DNA of 64,000 nucleotides from Cutaneotrichosporon cavernicola (Eukaryota; Basidiomycota; Tremellomycetes; Trichosporonales; Trichosporonaceae): NCBI RefSeq assembly GCF_030864355.1, contig NC_083395.1:434001-498000 (forward strand), given 5' to 3'. Position numbers and translations under genes: made by a program. Positions 35,070 to 47,100 of this stretch are shown in pieces; within the stretch, counting starts at the first letter, position 1; each line of letters opens with the position of its first letter. Below the pieces are notes generated by a model. The model ran no database searches. It was not told the origin of the DNA and saw nothing but the letters and a program-made list of their open reading frames with translations.

Positions 35070-35347
35070 GGCGGGCCGAGTGATGCGGTTCTGGCAGTTG
35101 AACATGGGTCGGTAGCGACTTGGCCTGCAGCTGCGATACGGTTAGCTTCAACGTATCTGCGATGCAGGTAACCTAAATGTAGCTGACCACGCCAGAACAG
35201 CCCTTCAAGGTAATCGATTGCAGTGGAGAAACGACATGTCTCCATCTGAGGCTCACCACGTACTGTACTTTTCCCCACCAGAACACTGCCCGCAACCCAC
35301 AATCTCACATCCACTCAATCGCATAGCATTGTATCCGTTTTAACCCT

Positions 35348-37657
35348 CTAGTTCATCCCCTCAAAGCACTCTGTACAATACGCCTTCCCCTCCCTTGGGA
35401 AGAAGAGGTTATTCGCAAACCCTCTCTTACACTCGACGCAGACGAAACAGTCTTGGTGCCACTTGCCGCCCATCGCACTAACCGCGACATCCGGAATAGG
35501 CAATCGACAAGCTTTACACCTCGGTTTGTGCAGGCGTAAGTGGCACCTCTCACAATAAGGGTGGCCTTTATGGACGACGAAATCCGAAGTCTCAATTTCC
35601 TCGTGTTGGTTCAGTTCGGTTCCGGCAGCCGAGGATTTGCTCGGGTCCAAGAATGGGTCGCCGCACTCGCTGCAGAAAAAGTGCAGTTCGTGATAGTGTC
35701 GTACGTTGTTGTCGAGCGTGTCGAGGGTGATAAACCGGGCGTCGACGATCGGCGTTCGGCAGTGATGGCAGCGATGGGCGAAGCGATCGTGATAATCGAG
35801 ATGGCAGTAGGGTTTGCCAGCGTGTTCGTAGGCGCTCACATGTTCTAGCGGTCCCGCGCAGACTCCACATTTGAAGCACGCCGGATGCCACCTCTGTCCC
35901 ATAGCTCTTACGATGCGTCCGATGATTGGATTGGAGCAGCCCGCACAGAGGATTGCTGCTGATGGCTGGATCCGGTGTCCGATGCTCGAGTAGCGCGTGT
36001 CCCCTGACTCGACCTCAATTGTTGGGAGGGGTGTGAATGCCACCCCGGGTGGACTGGGGGGTGGGCGCGGAGCGGCTTCTGGGGCCTTGATTGAAGGGGC
36101 CGGAGCGCCGACCGGGATGGAGGGCAAGGTGGGCGTGGGCGGTGAGCCCACCGAGATGGCGGGCACGGAGGGCGTGGGCGGTGAGCCAACAGAGATGGTC
36201 GGCACGTTTATGGCCGGCACTGTCGGCGTGGGCGGCGAACCTACAGATATCGTTGACACCGTAGGGGTGGGGGTTGAGCCCACAGAGATCGCCGGCATCA
36301 CAATGGTCGCAATCGTGGACGTCCGCGGCGACGCGACGTTGATCGCCGGGATAATATCCCCAAGATTAATCGGCTTGCTCGGCGGCGATGCGACCGAGAT
36401 ACTGAGTGCGGTTGGGGCAACAACGTTTGACGCTCTAAACCCCCGTCTTGGCACGCGGCTCGGCACGATCCCCCCGATACTAACGCCCGCCATACGGTGG
36501 GCGAGTTGGGCTGGCGTCTCCTGAGTTGGGCCGCGGTCTAGCGAGCGGCTGGGGGACACACCGACGGGCAGTTGGGGGAGGGTCCGCTTCATGCCGACCG
36601 CCCGGTCAAGAGATTTCACGGACGCGATGGTGTCCGAGCGCTCGACTGGGGCTTTGGGGTGGGGGAGGGCACGTGGATTCATCGGAGGTGAGGTTACTGG
36701 TGGCGTTCCCCGGGGGTTGATGTGGGAGATTGGGGGTGAGGATGCGTTGGGTGTGACGATCTGCGGCATTGCTGGGGAGGGGGAGGCCGGGACGACGATC
36801 GTCGGGACTTGATGGGCGGGTGACGCCGAGCGCGCCAACGTTATTTCGGGCGGAGGAGGAGCCGGCGAGACGGAACGCGAGGAGAGCTCGATCTGCGGAG
36901 CAGGCGAGACGTTGCGCGATATCTGCGCAGGTGACACGGTGTGCGACAAGGGTGAAGATGACGGCGGTGCGCGAGGCATCGCCGGGGCGTTTCCTGATGG
37001 ATGGTTCTGCATCGGAGCGTATCCCATACCCCTTGGCTGTTGCTGCAACTGTTGAGGGATGCCTGTTGGCTGCTGTTGGATCTGTGGCGCGTATACCATG
37101 CCTGCTGGCTGCTTCTGGATCGGTGGCATACCAGTAGACTGCTGCCCTATCGGCTGCATGCCTGTAGACTGCTGGCTCATCGGCGTCACTGTGCGCGTGG
37201 GCGCCCGAGGCGGGGGTAGTGGTCGTTCTCCACTCCGTCCCAACATGGCAAGTGCTGCGGGCGACACTGATCGGTTCTGGTGGGGGGAGGGCGGTTGCCG
37301 AATCGGGGAGGGAGGAGGCTGCTGGTATGAGGGCACCCGGTGTGATGGAGACGGCGGGACTGGAGCCCTCGGCCTTTGTGGGGGTGTGGGAGGCGGCGTT
37401 CCGACGAGGAGGGCCTCGCGCTCCCGCTTGCGTTCTTGGAACGTCTTGAATACCGGAGCTTGGTATTCGACCCGTTGAACTGGGGCGGGGATCGCAAGTG
37501 GCGAGTTGTAATAGTGGTGATGGGGCTGGAATGGCTGTGGCTGGGTGTATTGCTGGGCATGATGCTGTGGCTGCGCCGCGTACGGCTGCGGAGCATAAGA
37601 TGGCCCCGGAGCACCATACTGCTGAGGATGAGGGCATCCCATCGGAGGTGGGTACAT
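35348..37657 (-). CDS. Three-LIM-domain protein, paxillin-like (PXL1 type)
   Basis: A single exon gives 769 aa, starting MYPPPMGCPHPQQYG; the frame further upstream has no ATG. The N-terminal 560 residues are Pro/Gln/Ser-rich and disordered: a Gln/His/Tyr-rich start, FKTFQERKREREALLVGTPP, QQSTGM/QQPTGI repeats, and a tandem array of IxVGSPPTPTxPA units (about 36100-36330). Three LIM zinc domains end the protein: CAGCSNPIIGRIVRAMGQRW..., CHHCRTPIVDARF... and CKACRLPIPDVAVSAMGGKW... with the usual Cys/His spacing. Fungal proteins of this layout (Pxl1) act at the contractile ring and polarity sites with Rho signalling; that role is inferred. A loop with SSAAGTELNQHEEIETSDF enlarges the second domain. 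Confidence 0.85.
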   Translation of the reverse strand: MYPPPMGCPHPQQYGAPGPSYAPQPYAAQPQHHAQQYTQPQPFQPHHHYYNSPLAIPAPVQRVEYQAPVFKTFQERKREREALLVGTPPPTPPQRPRAPVPPSPSHRVPSYQQPPPSPIRQPPSPHQNRSVSPAALAMLGRSGERPLPPPRAPTRTVTPMSQQSTGMQPIGQQSTGMPPIQKQPAGMVYAPQIQQQPTGIPQQLQQQPRGMGYAPMQNHPSGNAPAMPRAPPSSSPLSHTVSPAQISRNVSPAPQIELSSRSVSPAPPPPEITLARSASPAHQVPTIVVPASPSPAMPQIVTPNASSPPISHINPRGTPPVTSPPMNPRALPHPKAPVERSDTIASVKSLDRAVGMKRTLPQLPVGVSPSRSLDRGPTQETPAQLAHRMAGVSIGGIVPSRVPRRGFRASNVVAPTALSISVASPPSKPINLGDIIPAINVASPRTSTIATIVMPAISVGSTPTPTVSTISVGSPPTPTVPAINVPTISVGSPPTPSVPAISVGSPPTPTLPSIPVGAPAPSIKAPEAAPRPPPSPPGVAFTPLPTIEVESGDTRYSSIGHRIQPSAAILCAGCSNPIIGRIVRAMGQRWHPACFKCGVCAGPLEHVSAYEHAGKPYCHLDYHDRFAHRCHHCRTPIVDARFITLDTLDNNVRHYHELHFFCSECGDPFLDPSKSSAAGTELNQHEEIETSDFVVHKGHPYCERCHLRLHKPRCKACRLPIPDVAVSAMGGKWHQDCFVCVECKRGFANNLFFPREGKAYCTECFEGMN
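36100..36330 (-). repeat. Tandem IxVGSPPTPTxPA repeat in the LIM protein
   Basis: Five or six degenerate units of about 14-16 codons encode I-S-V-G-S-P-P-T-P-T/S-V-P-A. DNA units around 36130-36240 are most alike. The array lies in the disordered linker before the LIM domains. Confidence 0.8.
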
Positions 37658-38955
37658 TGTTTTTGAGAAATGAGCTTGAGGGATTGAGTGATTTAGCCAA
37701 AGCAAGAGCAAGTGAGGTGTTGAGGCGTTGTTTGTGGTGGCTTGTTGATATGGGATTTGATCCCGCTATCCTACCATGTTTGCTCACTTGAGGCCTTGAA
37801 CACCTGGTCCTAGTCCTTGCATGCTCGCTCCATCTCCTCGCCTCTATTCGCACAGACTATATGACCTCCCTTTGCTCGTATTCTTGTCCGTTGATTCCAC
37901 TCCCAATATGAACGTCAAGTACGAAGGGTTGGCCAAGGGGGGCCAAGGGGTGTTGTGTTTTGACTTGTACATTACAGGCACGGAAAAGTAGTCGCGTCGG
38001 CCCTTATTCGCCCAGTCCAGTCCAGTCCGGTCCCTTCCTGTCCAGTTCAGTCTAATCCAGTCTCAGTCCACTCCTCTTACCACCCTGCGTAGGAGAACCG
38101 AGCAACCGGAAGCTAGGCGGTGCAGATATGCAGATAGTGTTGCTGCCCTCGTGCTCACCCTGCCTGGAAACGACGCGCGAATGGGGCGTCGTACTGCCCA
38201 ACTCGCCTCGCCTGAGCGGGACTGTGCAGACGAGTAAACTGTGCACTGCATCTGGATCGGGAGCACAGTGCGGATCTCAACGTTTCAATTGAATGTACAG
38301 TAATAACTGGGTCATGGCCCAGTCTTGGGGCTGTCGAGGCGACAGGAGACATTGGACATCGCAGCCAGGTTCGAAATACACTGCTATCACACTGTCATCA
38401 AGCCCCGTTGACCGAGGCGAGCGCGCTCTGAAGGGAGTGTGACCGGCTAGTCGAAAGGAAGATGTGTCCTATGCCAAGGATCCGAGTTGTTCGGACTGCC
38501 CGGACCGAGAATCAGTGGGATGTATGGTTTAGAAGCTAAAGTGATTGACGACATGAAGCAGGGCGGGACGGGGGCTGCAAGGAGGAAGGGAGCGGTGATG
38601 AGGCGTGTGCGGATGACAAGTGGCTGGACTGTGGTGGTGATTCTAGGAACCAAACTTTGTCACCCAAATGTATGAGCTGTGGGACTTGGCCGTTTCAGCT
38701 TGGGACGTTCCTTAGATCCCCACTCCAACAACCCCACACTCGTACTTCACCCACTTGTTCTTTGCTTCATCCTTTCTTGACCTTGCTCCATCTTAACGTC
38801 TTGTCACTTGCCTCCATCAACCTACATCGACACTTGTTCCAGTCCGACACTTCCCACATCTCCCAAAACTCCCCACACCTCCCCACACCTCCCCACACCT
38901 CGACTCACCCTCCACACCTGCGCACTCCCCGGCCCGCCGACATCCGCGGCGCACG
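37658..38955. promoter_or_regulatory. Divergent intergenic LIM protein / alpha-arrestin
   Basis: About 1.3 kb. Contains CCAGTCCAGTCC-type repeats (38015-38070) and three CCCCACACCT units (about 38870-38905) in the arrestin leader. No gene seen. Confidence 0.4.
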
Positions 38956-41900
38956 ATGACGGGCCATAAAGCGGGTCACGTGCAAGTCTTACTCCGCGGC
39001 CCGCCCCACCGTGACTTTCTCGAAGGCTTCCCGGGCATCGTCGCTGGCGCCGGCCGACCACCCGTCACTGTCAAGGGCACTGTTGAGGTCCGCACCTCTG
39101 GCACAAAGGCCAAATGGGTGCGCGTCTGGATCAAGAAATGCGAGCGTGTGCCTTCGAGCGGGGTCGGCAAGGGCTCGGCCCAGAGCTCGACTGGCCTTGT
39201 CGGCGCGGCGCATGATTTGTGGAAACCGCAAGCAGGTAAGGAGTTTGACATGCTCTTCACGGCCGACTTCGACTTCATCCTCCCCTTCCCCGTCCATGCG
39301 CCTCCAACCACTGAGCAGAGTGGATGCAATATCACGTACGAGTTGGTTGCGGCCGTGTGCCACAAGGGCAAAGGCGGTCTGTTTCGGAAAGACGTGAGCC
39401 AGACCGTGAAGAACGTGGCAGAGCTCCGTATCGTCAAGTACGAGCTGGCGAGCGCGTGGCCAGTCTACAACCAGCTCGAGCAGCGCACGGCCAGCGCCCT
39501 CAATGGCGCGGTCAGTTTGGTCGTGGATCGGCCAATCCAAGCGTTTGGACCAGGCGACAGGATTGTTGTGACCGCCACGATGAAGAGTGAGGCCCAGAAC
39601 CAGTTTCGCCTCAAGGGCTTTGAGATGTCGCTCGTCGAGATCCTCACCATCCATCCGCCCAGACCCGACCCGAAGAAGAAGGCAAAGGCACCATCTCCGT
39701 CCGTCGTCAAACGCCAGCAAGTGTGCACGACCCGCGTCGTCGCCGACGGCCTGGTTGTACCCGGTGGCGAGCGCGGCGCGAGATTAGACCTCGTGGTTCC
39801 GCAGGATCGCCAGCTGCTCACCGTAAGAGGTGCCACCGACTTTCAAGTCGAGTACGAGCTCGTCGTCGAAGCGACGTGCGATGGTGGACCCAGCAAGGTG
39901 ATCCTCGGCGGCATGCAGTGTATCATTGGGACGCTTTCGCGCTCGTTAGCGCAGAGTACCGTCAAGTGAGTCTTAGGCTCTCCCTCTCCAGCTCTCCCTC
40001 CTCGCCTCAACTTCGCTCTTCTCCCTCGTCCATTTTGTCTTCGCTGACACCCAGACAAATCGGCTTCGTACAGGGCCTGTGCCCAAGACCGCCACTTGGC
40101 ACTGCTCCTCAGCTCTCTCCGTCGATCCCCGGGTCAGTCACGGGCAGCTCGAACTCGAAGACGGGCTCGCAGGACAACAACCACTTCAACAACGGGCCAA
40201 CTCGCGGACACCAGTCGAGCATGTCGGCAGACGGTTTCCTCGCAGCCGAGCCGAACCCGTACTACCGTCCCCAATCGATGAACCCGCCTCCCAAGGGGTA
40301 CAATACCCCGTCTCCGCCACCAGCCATGCCATCGATGCAACTCGGGTACCAACAGATGCCTAACCAAGGTTTCCAACAGCCATATCATCAGCATCAGCAG
40401 TATCAACAGCACCAGGCGTTCCAGCGCCAACAACAGGCATTCCAGCAGCAAACCGCTTACGGACCACCGCCGAATGCCTACCAGCAGCAGAACCCGTACG
40501 GGCAACAACAACCGCAGCAAGGGTTTGTGCCGCGCGATTCGTATCGCCGCACCTCGACGGGCACGACAACTACAACTACAACTTCGTTCACGGACCATGG
40601 TCCGATGTCGGACCGGAACGTCGCTACCATGCCTGTTTCCGGCCGCACAAGCATTGCGTTCCCGTCGCCGAATCTTCATCGCGCGACAGACGCTGGCTTT
40701 GGCCCGATGGTCGAAGAGGCTGAGTCGATGTACCACCGCCCACAGTCTGACATCATCCCGCACGGCAACAGCAACCGCTTCTCCGCTCAAGGGACCGGGA
40801 CATTCGGGCAGTGGAACGTGCAGAACATCGATCGTCTCACCAACTCCTTCTCGCCCACAACGACTATGATCCCGACGGCGGATGAGGCGTCCATGAACCA
40901 GTCCACCGCGCGGCCCGAGTCGATCAACACGACCCCCACACGTGCGACCGCTGGGTGGGTCACGGCGGCCAACGAGAAGCAACGCCTTTATGAGCAGGCG
41001 CGGGACCGTGCGGCCAACTCCCAGGCTGAGCACGGCAGGGTGTTATCCGACATCGGGATGGAGATCCCATCCGGCGCGCCACCCGAGTACACGCCGCCTC
41101 CGAAGCCCGCAACCCCCATGCAGCAGATGCAGGCGCAGTCGACGATCCACGACAGCCCGCAGTCGATCATATCCGGCGGGGACAAGCGCATCGTCTCCGC
41201 CTATGGCCCATCAAACGGTTCGGCTGTGTCACCTGTCATTGAGCCGCCGTCTGAGGACCCCGTTCCCTACCAACAGCTCTTCGGGCCCTCTGCGTCGCCC
41301 GGCTCATCGGCAACCAAGCTGCCAGCAGCTCCTTTGAGCCGTGGGGAATCTCCCGCGCAAAGTGCGCATATGTCCGCAGCGGAGGAGAAGGACATTATGC
41401 GGCAGCGATACGAGGCAGCGCAGGCCGGCGTCGCGCGCTTCGCCGGTAATCAGAACGGCCACATCTCGCCGCAATCTACTGGGCACGGACAGGACCTGAA
41501 GCAAAGCTCCCGCAGCATCCAACAGCAGTACATGGGCGCTGCAGACGAGAAGGACATGATGCGGCGCAGGTACGAGGAGGCCAAGTGGCGAGTGGATGGG
41601 GCTGGAGAAAGCAGCTCCGCCAGTGGCGCAGGCCAATCTTCGGTCGCGCCATCCACCCAGACGCCGTCCTCCCATCCATCACCCACCCAAGCGTCACCCC
41701 AGACACCCAAGGTACAGCAGGCATACATGTCTGCTGCGGACGAAAAGGACATGATGCGCCGCCGGTACGAGGATGCGTCGAATGCCGTTAATCGCGCGGC
41801 TGGTAGCAGCCCGCAAGCCGCTGGTCCGTCTAACCCTGTGGTGCGCACACCAGAGGCTGCCGCATACATGTCAGCAGCTGCGGAGAAGGAGTTGATGCGG

Positions 41901-43007
41901 AAACGGTATGAGGAGGCAACGACTGCCGTGAGCCGCGCCGTGGGCGTCAGTGCGGGCCCATCGACGCAGGCGAGTCCAGCCACCCCGACGGCCTCGCAGT
42001 CAGCTGCACACACGCAGACCAGCCAAGCCGCCGCTTCCCCGGTCCCAGCGGGATACATGTCTGCTGTCGAAGAGAAGGAGATGATGCGCAGACGTTACGA
42101 GGAAGCCACAAACGCTGTTAACCGCTCGGCGGAGACGGCCGGGGCCGGTCCCTCCAGCGCCCCAGTCGACACGCCCATCCCGTCAGCTTACATGTCCGCG
42201 GAGCAGGAGAAGGAAATGATGCGCAAGCGGTACGAGGATGCGACTAACGCTGTTAACCGCGCCGCCGAGCTGAGCCCATCGCCGGCTTCTACGGCACAAT
42301 TCGCTCGAGCCCCGTCTAGTCCGCCGGCTGCATCGACCCAACCGGGCCCGTCCATTCCGGCGGCGTACATGTCCGCGGAGCAGGAGAAGGAAATGATGCG
42401 CAAGCGGTACGAGGATGCGACTAACGCTGTCAACCGCGCCGCCGAGCCGAGCCCATCGCAGGCTTCTACGGCACAATTCGCTCAAGCCCCGTCTAGTCCG
42501 CCGGCTGCATCGACCCAACCGGGCCCGCCCATTCCGGCGGCGTACATGTCCGCGGAGCAGGAGAAGGAAATGATGCGCAAGCGGTACGAGGACGCGACCA
42601 GCGCCGTCAACCGCGCTGCGGGCATGGACTCGGCTGGTGCTGGGCCATCCTCAGCTCCTGCTGCTTCGTCTTCATCTGCTGTTGCTGCTGCGACATCGTC
42701 CTCTGCACCGTCCGACCAGCCAGTCCCGTACGACGAGCTCTTTGGCCCACCTACCGGCCCATCGACAGGACCCTCGACGACATCCCACATGTCTGCTGCC
42801 GACGAGAAGGATGCTATGCGCCTCCGATACGAGGAGGCGACGAACGCGATGAACCGTGCAGGTGGCCCATCAACATCGACGGTTCCACAGCGGAGCATGA
42901 CGCTGCGTGAGCGCATGATGTCTGCGCTGCCGGATGGGCCACCGCCGCCGCTTGCACCGCGTCCTCCGCGTGAGTATGTGGAGATGTTGGAGCATCGGAA
43001 TGCATAG
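38956..43007 (+). CDS. Alpha-arrestin (ART-type adaptor) with nine tail repeats
   Basis: Two exons, 38956-39965 and 40055-43007, give 1320 aa; the intron is 89 nt. The first 335 residues form an arrestin fold: N-half with VTVKGTVEVRTSGTKAKW and DFILPFPVHAPPTTEQSGCN, C-half with RPIQAFGPGDRIVVTATM and FQVEYELVVEATCDGG. A Gln/Pro/Tyr-rich disordered region follows, with an APPEYTPPP motif that fits the PPxY recognised by Rsp5-type ligases, and from about residue 775 nine copies of a 25-30 aa element of the form YMSAxxEKEMMRxRYEDATNAVNRA. Family knowledge: ARTs recruit Rsp5 to plasma-membrane transporters for ubiquitin-dependent endocytosis. The repeats are charged and probably helical. A conserved last segment, PRPPREYVEMLEHRNA, closes the protein. 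Confidence 0.88.
41365..42865 (+). repeat. Nine protein-level repeats (YMSAxxEKEMMRxRYE...) in the arrestin tail
   Basis: Units start near 41368, 41527, 41725, 41866, 42052, 42189, 42366, 42543 and 42787, separated by Pro/Ser/Ala/Gln linkers. Units six to eight are almost identical in DNA and spaced exactly 177 bases apart, which indicates recent tandem duplication; the outer units have diverged. Confidence 0.9.
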
Positions 43008-44149
43008 AGGGGATAGGATTAGCTTTAATTGATGCGACTAGTTGTGATGTGATCGGAGCAAGCAAGCAACGTGAATTGTATAGGAGGCGAGATTGGTTGG
43101 AAAGGATTAGGAGGGATTAGTATAGTAGGGATTAGGAGGGTTAGAGAGGGTTTGAAGGGGAATGGGCTGGGCGGAAGCAATCAAGGTGGTCCGATGGTTA
43201 GAAATGGCACTGGGCACTGGGCGTATATGCCTTTTGAGCCCTGACCCTGACTCTCACCGCTGTCGTCTTCCTTTGCCTTTCCCTGCTGAATATACCCAAG
43301 CTCTGTCTCTATAGCTCTTTAGACCAACCTACCTCTGAAGGTTAACTCCCCCCTTCCTTCCTCCTACCCATAGCACCATAGGACCATAGTACTACAGTAG
43401 TCACACATCACAGTCACACCACTGTCACACAACCAGGCAACCCAGGTGTCAACCTTCAAGTCATCCTCCTCATCATCATCCTCCTCCAACTCGTCTCACA
43501 ACATCAACAACAAAGAACCGCCAAACACCAGCGCTCATGCGCCTACACCTACACCTACACTCACACCCTCTACAAACAACATACATTGATTGACGGCGGT
43601 GCGACCTTCGTATCCTGCCCCGTCCCTTCCCCTCCCCTCCCTCTCCCCCCCTTCTCTCTCTCTTCTCCTTCCCATCCTGGTCCAGTCACGCCGACGTCGG
43701 ACTAACTCGTCTTTCCGCCCCTCCCTTGCTGGACAACAACCACGACACGCGCACCATCCTCTGACAACGACCACGAGCGGGCGCACTGAGGTAGATCGAT
43801 CACCGTTTGGCCAACTCGTGTCCGATCGCTACACGTCACCTTGGTCCTCGGCGACCCCTTTACGACTGCAACTGCATACCTTCCTCCAGCGCAACCTCGT
43901 CTTGAATCACTAGACCGCCTGCCTTGCTTGCATTCCAACTACTACCTTGGCCTCAACCAATCCCAGGTTTCCTCCCTCGGCGCCAACCAACTCCCAAGGC
44001 CCATCTAGGCGTCCACTCGTTACTCGGGCTCCTTCCCAAACCTCAACCTCTTTCGCCTTCTCCCTCCAACCCCGGGCGACTTCCCCTCCTCCTCGCACTG
44101 CCGGCCCTTCGGCGCCGCCGTTCTGGTCAGCTCCCTCGCCTCGCCCACC
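43008..44149. promoter_or_regulatory. Intergenic arrestin / ROM2, long pyrimidine-rich leader
   Basis: About 1.1 kb between co-directional genes. GGATTAGGAGGG repeats (43100-43150) lie in the arrestin 3' flank. The 600 bases before the ROM2 ATG are strongly CT/CA-rich, with a polypyrimidine block at about 43615-43680. Short ORFs here are not convincing. Confidence 0.45.
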
Positions 44150-47100
44150 ATGGCACCAGGAGGGCCGCGCCCGCGCCCCCAGCACCCTCAACAGGGATAC
44201 CCGGGCCGCCCGCCTCCCACCGGTACTCGCAATGAGGTCTTTGAGAACATCTTTGGCCGTCCGTCCGTCGCCCACCACCTCGGTGGGCCTCCAGGCCACC
44301 CCGGCATGGGTAGGCCGCCAGGGTACCCAGCAGGCTACGGCCCGCCAATGATGAACCCCGCTCAGCCTGGCTTTCCGCCCGCGAACCCGAACCCCGCCGT
44401 GCCCAGCTTTCCGCCCGGCCAGTTTGCGCAGGGCATGGCTGCGCGACCGCCATACCCTCAGCAGCAGGGACAGCACCGGCCGCCTCAGCGCCAAGTCTCG
44501 CACCGCTCGATGCACGACCGATTCTCTCAGGGGCCAGCCCAGCAAGCGTCTCCATACGACGGCGTGGCCATGTACGACGGGCCGCAAAATGGGTACGGCG
44601 CCTCGCTGGCCCCGTCGCGCGCACCTCCGAGCGCATTCCAGGTACGTGACACTTGGTGTGAATGCCAATGAACGCACACTGACCGTGCGCAGGGAGACCC
44701 TCCAACACAGCTACAACAGGCAAGCGTACCCACGAGACGCCACTCACTTGTGCAGCCCCAGCGCCCGACGGTGCCTCCACCAGGAGCCGGCGGGATCGAC
44801 CAGGCGCGGCCCAACGGCGCTCAGTACAATGGATACGGCAGGCCTGAGAGGTCCGAGCGACTGCCCCACATTTCGGCTGTTGACGAAGGGGGATTCACGC
44901 AGATGCCCGTACCCCACGTTCCCCAGCCGCGCAGCGTGTCAGCAACGTCGGCATCGAGCAGTAACACGGTCACGAACGTGCCTCCCCGCTCGCGCTCGCT
45001 ACAGAACCAGGCTGGGCCAGGGAAGATAGGCGTAAGGATACCGTCGCCCACGTTAGGCGCGTCGATGATGCCCTTCCCCGAAGCTCCGGGGTCTGATTTG
45101 CGAGCGTCCTCGCCTCCTCCAGACTACCAGCGTGCCATGGGCGCGGTCGATCTCAACAGCGACCGCGGGATGCCATATACCGTCATTCCCGGCTTACCGC
45201 ATAACACTGGCAACCCTGGCAGACAGTGGGAGCAGTCAGGCGCCGACGACTACTTCGGCAGCGGTGAGTTCACGCGGGTCGCAAGCGCATGCCACGCGCA
45301 AACAACCCGGGTCACTGTGACACCATGTGCTGACTCTAGGTATCGACTTTGCCCAGCGTCCACCGGGCTCTAGGCACATGTCGTCGTCGAGCGCTACCTC
45401 TGGGCGACGCTCGATGCACATGCGGCAACCGTCTGACCAGTCCATCTCGAGCTCTATATACACACAAAGAGTGGCGTGAGTATACAACACACGCGGCCGT
45501 TCCTATCGAGCCTTGGCTTCACATCGCACGGTCACACGATGCTGACCCTCAGTCCACTTTCCCAGATCAGCAACTTTGACGTACCGGATTCGCCACTGCA
45601 GTCGCCATCAACGCCAACAGGATCGGACAACGGTTACAGCTCTTTCCACAGACTCTCTGGTCGCAAGTCGATGGAGTCGACACACTCGCTTCCTTTACCT
45701 GGCTCTGTTACAGACTCACCCTTGCCCCCAGGCGCCGCTTCGTCTGTGTTCGATCATCGCGCGATGTCGTTCTCCGGCAATGGCGTGAATAGGCGCGACA
45801 TAGTCAGCGCTGTGCGCTCGTCCACCTCGACGGTCGACTCGAGTTCGCGTTCTAGGTCCGGCCTGTACGGCAGCGAGATGTCGCCCATCACATCACAGCG
45901 CTCGCTGGTACCCCACCAGTCTGTGGCGAGAAAGGCCGTCCTCACCCGCGTCACACCTGCGCTACTCTCCAACGTTGCCGAGGCGTTCCGGCAGCTGATC
46001 CATCCGCACGAGATTCTCAAGGACGGCATCGCGTACAAGGACGCGTTTGACGGCCGTCTTGCGGTAACGATCATCGCCGATATTATCAAGACCCCAGACC
46101 GCAATTTGGCCCTGTTACTTGGCCGTGCTCTTGATGCGCAAAAGTTCTTCCACGACGTCACCTATGCCCACCGCCTGCGTGACACCGACAAGGAGGTGTA
46201 CCAGTTCAAAGAGCGGCTGGTAGCGCCGTTCATGAACGACTCAGCCATCATGGACAGCCCGTCGTCGGACCACCTAGGTCTTGCCACGCGGTCACCGTCT
46301 CAGAGCAGCGGTACCACCCGCAACCCGTACCGGCAGAACATACTCGACTCGCCTGCCCAGGCGTCCGACTCGCAAGGCTCGCTCTTTGGGCCCAGCACGA
46401 CACCAAAGCCTGGTCAGACGGCTGCGGGGATCGCGGTGGCAGGAGACGAGAGCGACGATGACGACTTACCCAATGGTGTTTTCACTCTCCTCACCGACTG
46501 TTACTCGCCGACATGTTCGCGCGAACAGCTCTGTTACTCGATCAACTGTCCGCGTCGTGTGGAGCAGATGAAGCGCCTCAACGTCAAGTCAGCCCACCCC
46601 GGTCTGCAGCGCAAGATCGAGGAGGAGACGGTGCTCGACGACGTCAAGGAGACGGGCACGTTGTGGATCCACTCGGTTTCGCAGGAGATCCTGGACAGCG
46701 TCGACGACCAGGAGAAGAAGCGCCAGGAGGCTATCAACGAGGTGATCTACACTGAGCGCGACTTTGTGCGCGGCCTCGAGTACATGCGTGACTCTTGGGT
46801 GAAACCTTTGCGCTCCGAGGAGGTCGTCCCGGCGGCTGACCGCGAGGAGTTGATCAGACAGGTGTTCTGGAACTTCCTCGACGTACTCAAGGTAAACCAT
46901 GTGCTAGCCGAGCGCTTGACAAAGCGACAAAAGCAGCAGCCCGTGGTGCAGTCGATCGGCGACATCTTCCTCGAGTGTGTCCCACATTTTGATCCGTTTG
47001 TTGTGTACGGCGCACACCAGCTGTTTGGCAAGTACGAGTTTGAGAAGCAGAAGACGTCAAACCCGGCGTTTCAGAAGTTTGTCGACGAGACGGAGCGCAA

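Noticed and set aside
39723..40054. Upstream extension of the arrestin tail frame as a separate gene
   Set aside because: This frame is the shadow of arrestin exon 1 and its intron; the GTGAGT...CACCCAG intron joins both exons in frame.
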